NCBI RefSeq assembly: GCF_949987515.2
Contig: NC_082698.1
Coordinates: 1,629,501-1,693,500, forward strand
Source: Delphinus delphis
Lineage: Eukaryota; Chordata; Mammalia; Artiodactyla; Delphinidae
Length of the DNA: 64,000 bases
Direction of reading: 5' to 3'
A program made the translations under genes and the position numbers. The notes beneath the pieces are model-generated. The model made no database searches, was not told the DNA's origin, and worked only from the letters and a program-made list of their open reading frames with translations. Positions 44,181-55,711 of the stretch are shown piece by piece. Position 1 is the first letter of the stretch. The number at the start of each line of letters is the position of its first letter.

Positions 44181-44400
44181 GGTCAGCTCAGAGGATTGGG
44201 GAATCCACCTGCCCTGGAGGCTGAGACTCAAGTCCCCACTCTTCACCTCTTCCAGCCTCAGTCCTCTCATTTATAAATTGGGGTAACATGAGCACAACCC
44301 ACATGGGCCGTTGTGATAAATACAAGAAGCTGTTTGTGAGGGCTCAGCACAGCTCCTGGCAGACACTCAATTCATCCTGGCTGTTGTTATTATGTAATTT
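44181..44400 (+). repeat. MIR fragment, sense
   Basis: GGAGGCTGAGACTCAAGTCC, CTCAGTCCTCTCATTTATAA, ATTGGGGTAACATGAG and GCTCAGCACAGCTCCTGGCA follow sense MIR (gttcaaatcc, cctcagtttcctcatctgtaa, aatgggg, gcttagcacagtgcctggca). Confidence 0.75.
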
Positions 44401-45224
44401 CCAAATGTTCATAAAAAGTACTGTCATTCTTTCTCTTTTTCCTTTTTTTAAATTAGATAAAATCTGTATAGCAACAATATCGTATGCAAGGCAGGTCTCA
44501 GAAGTGGCTGCTCTCCCCCTGTTCTCTTCCCCTGAAAATTAGTCATGAATTTCCACCATGGGGCTGGGAATAAAAGGGAATTCACCCAATATGTCCAGGT
44601 GGAATCTCCTGGGTCACATGGGACACGAGTCCTTGGCTTGTGGGTCGAGAGGCACAGGCATGGTCCCCACTGGCACTCTCATGTGCCCAGGCCTGTCTTC
44701 AGGCCTGGAACCCCTTCCTTCCCCGGTGTCCTGAGTCCCAAAATCCCATGGGTGCATGAGCTGAGGGTCAGCCCCACACGGAGGCCTTTCACCTACAGAT
44801 ACAAGCTGGGCCGCACAGACCAGCATGGGAAGCCCATGCACTAGCGACGGGTGGCCCAGCCGTCCCCAGAAATGAAGTGGGGGCTGGCTTCCTGCCATGG
44901 GGTCCCTGCACAGCAAGCAGAGGTCAGCTGATGAGATGCCCTGCTGTCTCTTTCATAAAGCTGCCCTCACCGACCGCACCTGGTACGCAACTCACAATGC
45001 AGGTTAGTATTTAACACAGGAAAAATGATACTTCCCCGGTGACATGGCATTTTCCCTTGAATCAGACAGGAAGAAGGACTCCCAACAAACTCAGCTCTAA
45101 ATTTAATATTCAAATGTAGCAACTGTAGAGACATATTTTGCTATAATTATCCCATTGTTTCCCCATACCACAATTACCTTATTTTAAAGAATTACACACA
45201 CATAAACACACATATTTTTCTTTC
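44401..45224. other. Unique sequence, no gene recognised
   Basis: No element or convincing frame seen. A CACACATAAACACACAT tract marks the right end. Confidence 0.5.
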
Positions 45225-45700
45225 GTAAAAACTTTATTTACATAATTTTCATGCCATACAAAGGATTTAAATGTACAATGACAAATATGTGCAAACACCA
45301 CCATCATTAATTTTAGATCATTTTCTTTACTCTGAAAAGAAACCCACACCCCTTGGTCATCACCCGCAATTCCTCTATCACCCCTCTCCCCCAGCCTAGG
45401 CAGCCACTCATCTACTTTCTGTCTCTATAGCATTTCCCTCTTCTGGACGTTTCATATCAAAGGGATCCTACAATATGTGGTCTTTTGTGGGTTTCTTTCA
45501 CTTAGCGTCACATCTTCAAGGTCCACCCGCACTGTAGCAGTGTCAAGTCTTCCTTCCTTCTTTGCCTGAATAATATCCCGTTGTATGGAGAGACCACGTT
45601 TTGTCTATTTATACATCGTTGATGAGCACTGGGGCTGTTGCTACCTTTCGGCTGTTATAAATCACGCAGCTGTGGACATTCTCTCTGTTGGATTCCTCAC
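45225..45700 (-). repeat. Old L1M fragment, antisense
   Basis: GGCAGCCACTCATCTACTTTC, CTGTCTCTATAGCATTTCCC, TTCTGGACGTTTCATATCAA, TACAATATGTGGTCTTTTGT, TTTCACTTAGCGTCACATCT and CTGAATAATATCCCGTTGTA follow the antisense L1M 3' UTR word for word with scattered substitutions. Confidence 0.85.
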
Positions 45701-48700
45701 TGTGGCTCTCCAGCTGCGATGTTCCCCTCTCCTTCCTGCCCTGTGGTCCGGGAGGCTGATCTGAATGCAGCAAGTCAGTGGCTTGGGAGATCCAAGGGAA
45801 GGAGAAGCCGTCAGGGTATTTATCTCTCTGGTCCCCTCCCGAGGGGTCCTGTTTGCTGGCTTCTCTATACGACACCCTCCCCGTCTCTCCCTCACTCTGC
45901 CCAAGTAAACTCACACAGAAGGTACTATCTTACTGCTTTCTTATTTCTACCTCTTCTTGACCCTCTGATCAGGAGACAGCTGCTCTCATTCTCTATCTCA
46001 GTGGGTGCTGGGAAACATACACTGCAAATATGGTGGTGTCTTCCGGGCGTCGTCCACTGCATCTCTCTCTTATGGACGCTTCTAGGGGAGTAGAATCATC
46101 GCAATGAAGTGTTTCCTTTGTTTAGCTACAATCTCCCTAAAATGTACTCGGTATGTTTGTCCCTGGATTAAATTCCCACTTAATCATACACCCTCCTTTT
46201 ATCTGGAGTTGTCCATTTTTAATTGGTTGCCCGTATCTCGACAAAATGCCATGACCTTAGAGAGAACATAAAGCTCCCAGTTGCCCTGTAATTGAACTTC
46301 AGTCACTACCCCTCATGTTCCATTACCTTCGCTGTTGAGCCTACATATCCCCCAATTGTTAGAATAATTTAAAACCCATTTTACCCATTGACTTGTCCCC
46401 AAAATGGGCCTTCGAATGCCAGGTTTCACAACAGTTAAATAGGGTGTATTTTCTCCATGTGGTCATATGGACATCATGAAAATCAAATGTTATACACTAA
46501 GGATTTCTTGTCTGTGAACAAACAGATCCAAGTTTAACCTCATTTTTATGGACGTTTCTTCATAATACCTGCTACACGGGGCAACACACAGGTGTCCAAA
46601 GTCCCGTACAAGAAAAGTCTGCTTCCGAGGCTGAGGAAACAGAGCAGACATGTTCAGACCTAGTGAGCCTGTGTATGTACCACGTGGTCCAATCTCAACC
46701 TCAGAGCCATATCGCGGCTGAAGAATGCAGAACAATGACTAAGAAGTAACTTCAGAATAACGGAAGCTTTTCTTGTATTTCTGAACTGCTGAAGGGGATC
46801 TCCATTCTGCCTCATGCACTCCTGTGTGAGTCATCCTGTTTTCACCCATTTAAATCACACCTGCTGTAAAGCTTTCCTTTTTACGTAAAGTCAGCGATGT
46901 ATGTATTCTTCCTCTCTCTCCCTCTGCCTATTCTAGCTCTCAACTTGACCAGTTCCAGCATCTGAGACAGTATCTTTCTCTTAGAAGATCCTACAGGAAC
47001 AGTAAGGATCCTATTGCCAGTGCCAGGGTGGCCAGAGTGTCCCTTCCCACCAATCCTGGTGCTCAGCTTCTAAAGAGGGAGACGGCGGCCCCTCACACTA
47101 AGGGGTCATGAGCTGCCGGGTTCTTGGTTGTCTCCAGTGTTCTCTCCCGCAAGGGCGGTGCCCGAAATCAACAGCAAACAATGTTGGTCTGATGACTGCA
47201 GAAGGAGAGCCTGGCTCTTATCCCCAGATCCTGGCTGCCTGCACTGGCACACTCTCACCCAGAGCCGCTCCCCGACCTGGACAGCGCTCCAGCCACCGGT
47301 GCTCTGAGCACGTCAGGTCCGTGAGCTCTTAGGTTTAAGGGGGTGGCTCGTTGCCAGCAGGCAGAGAAGCACATCCGTCAGTGAGCAACTGGCCCTGGGC
47401 CGCTTAGGGCTGCTCTGTTCCCCTTAAAGGATGTAAGTCAAACACAAAACCCAGCTCATTATTATGTGAAATTTGAGAAATATGCAAATGAGCACTCCCT
47501 AAACAAGGAAAATGACAGCCTCTCTCTCATCAGCCCAATTGAAGGGAAATAACGGACTCCCCGAAGCGCTGACATTTCCACGGTGGTATTTCAGCTGCGT
47601 GGTGGGCTGAGGGCTGTGAGCGCAGACTCCATCCTGCAGCCTGGAACTCGGGAGGAAAAAGCAGAACATTCTTTGGAGCTCAGGAAAGGAGGTCGTGTGG
47701 GGGTTTGAGGAGCTTTTAAGGCATTACACTGTTTATTAAGGATTAGGAAACAAAATAATTTCCCCCACGTCACGTGGCTTTTGAGACCCCGTCTCCTTCA
47801 TCCCCACATCCTCCTTTCCTACACGGCACGCAGGAAAGCACATTTTCCGTTAGATTGGAGCACACGTTTTTGCCTAAATTTGAGTAAAGTTCCTCCTTTC
47901 AGACCCAGACCTGCGTGTGGGGAGCGTATAGTCCACGTCAAATGGATCGTCCTGGCTCAGTTTTCGAATAGTCTCACGACTGACAGCCGCACACTTAGCA
48001 GAATGTGGCCGTTAGGCTGGTGCGCGGAGCAGCGCACTTTCTAGCGCTTTGGTCTGTCTGTCTGGGAAGGCGGTCGGCGTTGGGAAGCTCATGGCTCCAT
48101 CCAGGTACTGGATCAGCTTCCGGAACGACTGCGTTGGCCTCCAGAGAGGGCCATGAATCAGGGAGGCGTGAAAGATACACTTAAAAAAGTAAACAAAGTC
48201 CTGAAAGCCACAGTGTTTAAGTTTCTAATTAAAAAAAATTTTTTTTGAGAGCAAAAGTCACTGTCATAACCCTTCAACAAGAGGGACACATTTCCATCCA
48301 TTCCGACAGCATCGGCCTCTCATCAGGAAAAGGTCCTCCAGAGGTTAGATGAGACCGTCCTTTGTATTCCTTTTTCTGACTCAGTTTGGCTCCTAATTTA
48401 ACTTTCTTTCCTAATTTAACTTTGAGAACATTTAAAAACAAAGCAAGCCTCCCAGCAACCCCTGCATCCCTTGCAGTGCTAGGTCCTGGTCCGGAGCAGG
48501 CGGTAGAGGGAGGGGTGCACTCGGAGGGGCCGTGCCTCAGCCTCGTGCTGGGGGCCGAGGAGGGAGTGCAGACGTTCACTCTCCTCGGGCCAAAGCCCCG
48601 GGACGCTCGTGCAATCAGTGTGGTCTTAGCATCTGTCAGTCCTGGATCAAGGTGCTGGAAGGCTTCATGTGGACACAGTCACTGTGTCGGGACCGTCAGG

Positions 48701-48850
48701 GAGGAGAACGTTCTAGGAGCTGAGACCGAGGCTCCCCAAATCATGAGAACTCAGGGGAGAAGTCCAGACCCGCCCCCAAGACCTGAGAGTCCAAATTTCC
48801 TCTCCCTTTTCCCTTCCTTCCACCCTATCTTCCTTCCTATCTGGAGGGCT
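45701..48850. other. Unique sequence, no gene recognised
   Basis: Contains an AT-rich patch with ATATGCAAATGAGC (octamer-like) at about 47480, and a CpG-enriched patch at about 47980-48160. Short frames without domains on both strands. Confidence 0.5.
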
Positions 48851-48865
48851 TTATTTATTTATTTT

Positions 48866-49225
48866 TTTAACATCTTTATTGGACTATAATTGCTTTACAA
48901 TGGTGTGTTAGTTTCTGCTTTATAACAGAGTGAATCAGTTATACATATACATATATCCCCATATCTCCTCCCTGTTGCGTCTCCCTCCCTCCCACCCTCC
49001 CTATCCCACCCCTCTAGGTGGTCACAAAGCACCGAGCTCATCTCCCTGTGCTACGCGGCTGCTTCCCACTAGCTAGCTATTTTACATTTGGTAGTGTATA
49101 TATGTGTCCATGCTGCTCTCACTTCGTCCCAGCTTACCCTTCCCCCTCCCTGTGTCCTCAAGTCCATTCTCTACATCTGAGTCTTTATTCCTGTCCTGCC
49201 ACTAGTTTCTTCAGAACCATTTTCT
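48866..49225 (-). mobile_element. Young-looking L1 3' UTR, heavily 5'-truncated
   Basis: On the plus strand: a T-rich tail (48851-48870), then CATCTTTATTGGACTATAAT, TTGCTTTACAATGGTGTGTT, AACAGAGTGAATCAGTTATA, CTCTAGGTGGTCACAAAGCA, CTGCTTCCCACTAGCTAGCT and CCTCAAGTCCATTCTCTACA. This is the antisense 3' UTR of a lineage-specific L1 common in cetaceans, with few differences from what I recall. It ends at about TTCAGAACCATTTT. No coding part remains. I see no clear target-site duplication. Confidence 0.9.
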
Positions 49226-50572
49226 ACCCATTCTTTACAGTGGTGACCACATTCTGAGAACCGTGGGGCACCCTAATTAGAGGGCAGAGGAGAAGCTTCA
49301 AGAAAAGCAAGGGGCGGGTTTGCGGCTCCTGGCCTCATGCTCCCGGTGCCAGAGCTTGGGTGGGCCTGGGTTTGGTCACACAGCCATAGGGAGGCACGCT
49401 TCCCTCCCTGGGGTCACTCGGCAGCCTGAGGCTCCTCTCTGGAGACGTCCGAGGCTGCAGAGGGCGTGCAGAGGCATCACCCCACTCCACCCCACAGTGG
49501 ACTCCCCACCACTTACCAGCTGGCAGAGGACCCGTCCCAGGGTGGTCGGCCAAGGATGGGACACTTTGCTGAGTCCGGGAGCCCGTGTTCCCTCGTGAAG
49601 GGGTCGCTTTGCAGGGACACATCCAGCTCCTGCAAACTGCTTGTAGCAGAGGCGGGGGAAGCAGGGAGGGAAAACAGAAAGTTCACCCGCAGGAAGGACA
49701 CAGGGTAAGGGCTTCATTCCTCACCTTTTGTGACCGTTCTCCTGTAGGTGGCAGAGAACAAGTTAGAAACGCAAACATGGAAAGTACAATCAATCGTATA
49801 GATTCCCCACTTACGGGGCTCTGGACCCAGACAGCGGCTCCGGGACCTCTGGGAACGTGAAGGAGTGTGGACGGGGCTTGCTGAGCAGACACAAGCCCAC
49901 AGCTAGAGAGGGGTTTGAACTTACGAGCAAGGACAACATTTATTCTAAGGCGTGCTATTTATTGTAATTAGTGTCACTTCACTGTCATTTAACTATTGGC
50001 AAAACAGATCTCTTTGCTGAATGTTCAAAAGTAATATTCCTGACAGTTTCCAACAGTCACAGACAGACACTAAAAAGTAAGAGATTATGTTTATTAAGAA
50101 GAGTCATTTTTAATCACCTTATCAATCATGGACCCATCATTCCCTTCCTGGCGATTGCCATGGCGTTAGTGGTTAACGGAGAGCGGCGGCCTTTCGCCGG
50201 TTCCGGGTGGGCTGTGTTAATTTTGTGTGGTTTCCAGGTTATAATTGCACTAGAAAGACACCCTCTTTTTTCCTCAGTGCTGAAAGCATTTATCTGATCG
50301 GATGAGCAGAGTGGGTGACAAGCAGCGTTTAGATGAAGTCTGACGCCGTGATTTACTTGGGTCGCAGTGCAGTTAACAGCGGATGAGCCGGGCGCTGCCG
50401 GCCTGAGGGAGGCTCTGCGGGACCCACTCACTGTGCAGCAGACACTGGCTATTCCCGACAGTCTCTGCGATTCAGCATCTTGGATCAGCCCCACTTGCTG
50501 GGCGAGAATCATGTGGGTTGTAAAAGGCTCAGCGGATGCAAAAAACCATATTAAAGACAAAAGCCCCCCTCA

Positions 50573-50573
<1 letters not shown>
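49226..50573. other. Unique sequence, no gene recognised
   Basis: 49940-50310 is repeat-free and carries TAATTAG, TTATCAATCA and TTAACTATTG-like cores plus a short CpG cluster (about 50160-50210), so it is a candidate non-coding regulatory stretch. Other frames lack domains. Confidence 0.45.

Positions 50574-50611
<38 letters not shown>
50574..50611. repeat. (CA)n microsatellite
   Basis: About 18 uninterrupted CA units following CCCCTCACCA. Likely length-polymorphic. Confidence 0.97.
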
Positions 50612-50613
<2 letters not shown>

Positions 50614-50789
50614 AAGGACCACACCACCATTATTCTGGACGTCAAACTGCTGTAATCACGTGCCCTTCCCTGGGCACCCGGGCACCGCCTGGTCTCCAGG
50701 GGAAGCTTTTGTCCCCTACAACCTGTCCAATAGGCAGGTTGAATGGTGGACTTAAGAATGGCCTGTCATTAAGAGGAGGTTGTGTCATT

Positions 50790-50905
50790 CAGTGGAAAAG
50801 CCCAGAACCTGGTTCCAGACAGACCCAGATTCAAACCCCAGCCTGGCCCGTCACCAGCCACGTGCCCTTGGACACCTACCTGCCCCTCCAACACTCACCT
50901 GTCAC
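50790..50905 (+). repeat. MIR fragment, sense
   Basis: GACCCAGATTCAAACCCCAG and TCACCAGCCACGTGCCCTTGG follow sense MIR (cctgggttcaaatcccagc, ttaccagctgtgtgaccttgg). Confidence 0.65.
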
Positions 50906-52842
50906 AGTGGGCGGCACGCAGAGGTTGCAGCCATCTCACTCGCTCCCTTCATCCTTCCACGTGGGATTCACTGGCTCGAGCCTCCCCACACCCCGTGGGA
51001 TCAGCAGGTCATCTTCCCTTTCTCTGAGTGGAACCCCAGGCACAGGGGGCTGAGTGGCGTGGGTGAGGCCATGCAGCCTCGCTGTCTGTTCCAAGTGCCG
51101 CAGAGACTCACTGATGGTCTGAGTTGAGCACCAAGAACAAGGGTCCCGTGGTGGGGTGCGATGCACTGAGGACCATCACCAGTGCGGACGCGGCCATCGC
51201 ACCATCAGATCAGCGTCAGTTATCCATCAAAGCACCCGCGAGGGCGGCAGGAAGGGCCGGGGCTACGAGGGGCCGTTTGGGATGCGCATTCCGGGAGGCG
51301 GGCATGCGGCTGCTCTGGGATACTGAGTGAACGCTGCCCCCCCAACTTACAGCCCCACCTGAGGTCATGGAATTTCATTTATCTCGTCGTTTAGACAGTG
51401 TTGCGAGGTTTTTCTTATGGATGAAAACTTCCCAAAGTTGTGCTGGGCACTGAGAGAGCATCCAGTGGCTCTCAGGAAAAGTGCCAGGCCTGCAGAGAGG
51501 ATGGTGGGGTCTGGCTGCCGACTGACCCCAGGACGTGTATCTCGGGGAGACGAGGTACTTCCCTGGGATCCAGGGGCTCATCCACTCTGGAAAGCGCTGT
51601 GGCTGCCAGTGAAAGGTGACTCTGAGCCCAGTTCCACGTGGACGGAGGAAACAGGCGTAAAGTCAGGGAGGGTGGCCGGAAGCCCCCATCGTGCCCACCC
51701 GGGTCCCCAGTGAACCTGGCTGGAGGGGGATGATTAAATATTGAAAAGAATCAGAACTCACGTGTTACCTCGGTGTGTCCTGTGGTTCTGGGTACAGGGG
51801 GTGATGGGAGGGAGGGAGAGAGGAGGGGAAGCATCTTCAGCCCTCCCCCCGCCAGGACTCGGCAGCTACAAGAGTCCACGTGTCTCTCTCTCTGCCCTGC
51901 GTGCAGCCTAAGAGGGGCGTTGTCAGTGAGGCGTTGGAGGCCCAGAGAGGCTGAGCATTGCGCCCAAAGTCACACAGCAGGTGGGGCTGCGGTCACAGTC
52001 CAGGCCGGCTCCTCTGCAGGGTGCCTCATGCGCCCTCGCTTCAATGGCCATTGCACGTAGTTCAGTGGCTCATGGGAGAAAAACACGGCATAGGGAGGCT
52101 GTGAGCTCACCGGCATGAGTCATATTCCTGTGGAAATAATAATAAAACCATGTGTTTCAAGGGGAAGTAGAATCCACGGGCCAGAAATGAGGTAAGAGCA
52201 CAGTGGATTCTCTCACGTGAGGTCAGCTCTCACTTGCTCCCGGGCTCTGCCAGCCCAGCCCCAGAAGTGCTGTGTGAACTGTCTCCATGCCATGTGACTG
52301 GACCAGACGCTCCCGGGCAAGGGAAATCTGGGCCTTCGCTGAGACGTCTCCAAGATTCCATGTGAAGGGCTGCCATCAGGAAGGGTAACCGACGTGTTGG
52401 AGGACTGTTCGTATTCCAGGTTTCTGGCAGACTTGCTCTGGTGTGGTTTCAATGTCACTCCGCATATCCTTTAAGACAATTAATCAGGGCCTTAATAACT
52501 TGCTCCCCACACTGCACGCTGAGGTGATTATCTGTTTAACTCCTCCAGCTGGCCGGTACAGATGCTGCTGCTGGGGTCCGGACGCAGAGGCGTTCTGCAC
52601 GGAGTGCAGGAAGTAGCGCAGTTAAGCAAGAACCCCGGCAGGACGGCTTCGTGATGCCACACTTTGCACCAACGCTGAGAAAGCCGGACATGTCACGTGA
52701 GCGCCCAAGCACTGTCCTGATGCTTCCCGCACACAGGACGGCCCCAGGCGGGTGGGCAAGGGAGGAAGAGAGAATTCCGGTGCTGAGTTTTGATGCCCAT
52801 GGAGATCAAGCGCCTCCACCCTTCATCCTTCCAGAAGTTGGA
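50906..52842. other. Unique GC-rich sequence with an antisense MIR
   Basis: An antisense MIR lies at about 51935-52040 (GGAGGCCCAGAGAGGCTGAG, AAAGTCACACAGCAGGTGGG). A CpG-rich patch lies at about 51180-51310. No gene recognised. Confidence 0.55.
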
Positions 52843-53262
52843 GAGGATCCCAGGAAGGACCCCAGGAAGGACCCCCAGGAAGGACCCCAGGAAGGACCCC
52901 AGGAAGGACCCCCAGGAAGGACCCCCAGGAAGGATCCCAGGAAGGACCCCCAGGAAGGACCCCAGGAAGGACTCCCAGGAAGGACCCCAGGAAGGACCCC
53001 CAGGAAGGACTGCCAGGGAGGATCCCAGGAAGGATCCCAGGAAGGATCCCAGGGAGGATCCCAGGAAGGATCCCCGGAAGGATCCCCAGGGAGGACCCCC
53101 AGGAAGGACCGCCAGGGAGGACCCCCAGGAAGGACCCCAGGAAGGATCCCAGGAAGGATCCCAGGGAGGATCCCAGGAAGGATCCCCAGGGAGGACCCCC
53201 AGGAAGGACCCCAGGAAGGACCCCCAGGAAGGACCCCAGGAAGGACCCCCAGAGGAGTCCCA
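52843..53262. repeat. 12/13-bp GC-rich minisatellite, about 33 copies
   Basis: Units alternate between CCCCAGGAAGGA (12 bp) and CCCCCAGGAAGGA (13 bp), with variants ending GATC, GACT or GACCG and some with GGGAGG. The variants are clustered: GATCCC units dominate about 53015-53100 and 53140-53190, while GACCC units dominate the ends. No unit contains a stop codon in any frame on either strand. Long frames therefore arise automatically: plus 52651-53280 and 52790-53299, minus 52693-53403 and 52823-53263. None is credible as a protein. Confidence 0.96.
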
Positions 53263-55019
53263 CCTTCCCTCGCCCTCTGACACTGAGAAGGGGCTCTGAG
53301 AAGTCTGTCCTGGCTCAGGCTTCCACCGTGGAAGACGGAGTCTCCAAGGACTGGCCTTCACCCTGCTGTGGCCTCTTGAACACAGGCTCCCTTCGTGACC
53401 CACCCGTGTTTGGGTGCAGCTATCATTTCAGAGTTTCTCAGATGTTCCCTTTTATTTCCTGCTGCAGAAAGTTCAGTGCATTGGATCCAGCCGTCCTCTC
53501 TCAAACAGTGCCTTTAAACCAGAGCTGACTGTGTGCTAGGGGAGGGGGTGTATGGTGTAGATGGCTGGTGGGATCCAGAAGGGCCCTTGGAGGTCGCTAA
53601 CGACCCCGTGCAGCCCACACGGCCAGTGAGCTCTGTCTGCCCCGCTCATCACGTGTAGCCCTGCTGACTGTTCCTTGAACCTGGGGAACCATCAGCATGC
53701 CTTTGGTTCTTCGTGTCCTTCTGTCGGAGACAAGGAGATGTGGAGACAGGCTGGTGCACATTCAGGACACTGGACACTATGACGCTCCTCACTGCCGTTG
53801 CTCAGCTGTCCCCAGACTGTCCCTCCCCAAGCCCAGGTCCTGCTCCCTGCATTCCAGGTAAGGGCCAGGAGAGAGGAGACCAGTGGCCCCCACGCCAGCA
53901 GCCTCAGAGTGTCAGGCTCACCCAGGGTACGAGGTGCAACCTCCTGAGTGGACTGGCTGAGCCGCATGGCCCTGGGCTCCACCACGCCTAAGCCCTTACC
54001 CCAGGGCACCTCTTGGAATGGACGGTCACTCTGTATTTGGGACAGGACTATTGAAGCCACTGGGGCAGATGGACAGGCACTCTTCTGCTGATGCCTCCAG
54101 TGGGAAGGAGTTTTCCTGCCTCTGTGTTCTGTCCAGAGACGAGCCCCTCTCCCCTCGGCCTCTGGCACAGCCTTCCTGTGGGTCTCAGCCTCATCTCCAC
54201 GCTGCATCCTTTGTCTGACCACCTGCACGGGGTCACTGTCCATGTGTGACCTGATTGCCACGTGTCAGCATGGCCACTGGGCTGGGCCACCAAGACCAGT
54301 GGCCATCGGACCATCAGATGTGGACCATCAGAGAGGACACCTCAGCGGTGTCGCCCATTTACTGGCTCATCACTCGGCCGGCTCTGCGTCCAGTGGGGGT
54401 GGACGATGCTGGGCTCCCCTCTCTTTCCACGTGGTCTCAGGGTCTCTCCCTCTTGGCTTCTCCAAGTCACCTCGACAGGTGGTCCTCCAGCAGTGTGGGT
54501 CAGCCTGGGCGGGCTTCCTGAGGGCCTCTCCCCTGGTCTTCAAGAGAGCAAGGTGGAGGTGGCTAGGCCTTCTCATGGCTCTGGCTTGGACCTGGCACAG
54601 TTCTCTTCCTTGGCAGTCTGCTGGTCAAAATCCAGCCGGAGAGGCAGCCCAGGCCCGCCGGAGGGGCTTGACAAAGTGTGGACCCTAGGACACCATTCCC
54701 AACAGCGATAGTTCAAAGGCTGCTCTCTCTGCCTGGGACAGACTATGAAATCAGACTTACCTTTCAAGAACCACACTTCCTCCCTGAATAAGGTCTTTGC
54801 TGGGCCCCCAGTCAGATGTGCCCTCTAGTTCCGGAGTCCCCTGGCTCCCCGGGGAGCACGCTTCTGGGCATCAGCCCGGCTGGTGTGCGCCCCTTGGTTC
54901 TGAGCACCAGGCAGGCCGGGGCTTGCACCTCACCCCACCCCGTCACATCACCTCCAAGTTCAGCACCGTTAGGCAAACGGTGACTCTCCCTCAGCCGTGG
55001 CTACTGCAGCGGTGGATGC
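53263..55019. other. Unique GC-rich sequence, no gene recognised
   Basis: Overlapping frames of up to 189 codons on both strands, all without domains. A short repeat (ACCATCAGA, near 54311 and 54326) is present. Confidence 0.5.
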
Positions 55020-55061
55020 ACAGCGCCCCAGGGGACTGACACAGCGCCCCAGGGGACTGAC
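55020..55061. repeat. 21-bp perfect tandem duplication
   Basis: ACAGCGCCCCAGGGGACTGA plus C is repeated exactly at 55020-55040 and 55041-55061. Confidence 0.96.
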
Positions 55062-55647
55062 TATCTCGGTGCACGGGAAGCACCGAGCGCCTGGCTGTGC
55101 TCTGGTCCCAGCCACACCTTAGCCTCCGTCACAAGTTTCTGACACAGTCTTCTGTCCACAAGCGCAGGGCTGTGCCTTATGCCAACCAGTCTGGTGTCTT
55201 CAGCCCTTGCCCACGTCCTGGAGTAAAGTGTATTGTCTTTGGAAAAATTTATTTTGACACTTCCCCTGTATTACGCGTGAAGAGAGTCTTCAGAGAATGT
55301 GTGTGAGCCTGAGCTACTGACGGGGAGGCGACTCCATCCTCCCTCTTAAATCCAACCTGAATCTTTGTTCTTCAAGCTCATTTCAAACATAGGCAGGCCT
55401 CTTCCTTCACGGGGAAAGAAAATGTGCGTTTTGAGACACTAGATAACGCTGTGGGCCTTCATTTTTGGCCCGTCTTCACGGTGCCCGCCTCCCGTCATGG
55501 CGAGATGTCTCAGCACAGGGTTTGCCACCAGCTGGGCAGCAGGGGCCAATCCAATTCTCCTTCCGTGCTAACCAGCTAGAGCTCTGACCCTGGTTCTAAG
55601 GATGAGGACACAGTAGAGCCTGGGTGGGGAGGAGATCCCGCCACAGG

Positions 55648-55711
55648 GTGTGTGTGTGTGTCTGTGTGTGTGTGTCTGTGTGTGTGTGTCTGTGTGTGTG
55701 TCTGTGTGTGT
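55648..55711. repeat. (TG)n microsatellite interrupted by TCTG
   Basis: TGTGTG blocks separated at intervals of 10-14 bases by a C (TGTCTG). The minus-strand frame of alternating His/Thr residues over it is an artefact. Confidence 0.96.

Noticed and set aside
52651..53403. Proteins of 209 and 236 residues across the 12/13-bp minisatellite
   Set aside because: The repeat lacks stop codons in all six frames, so the open frames are a compositional artefact.
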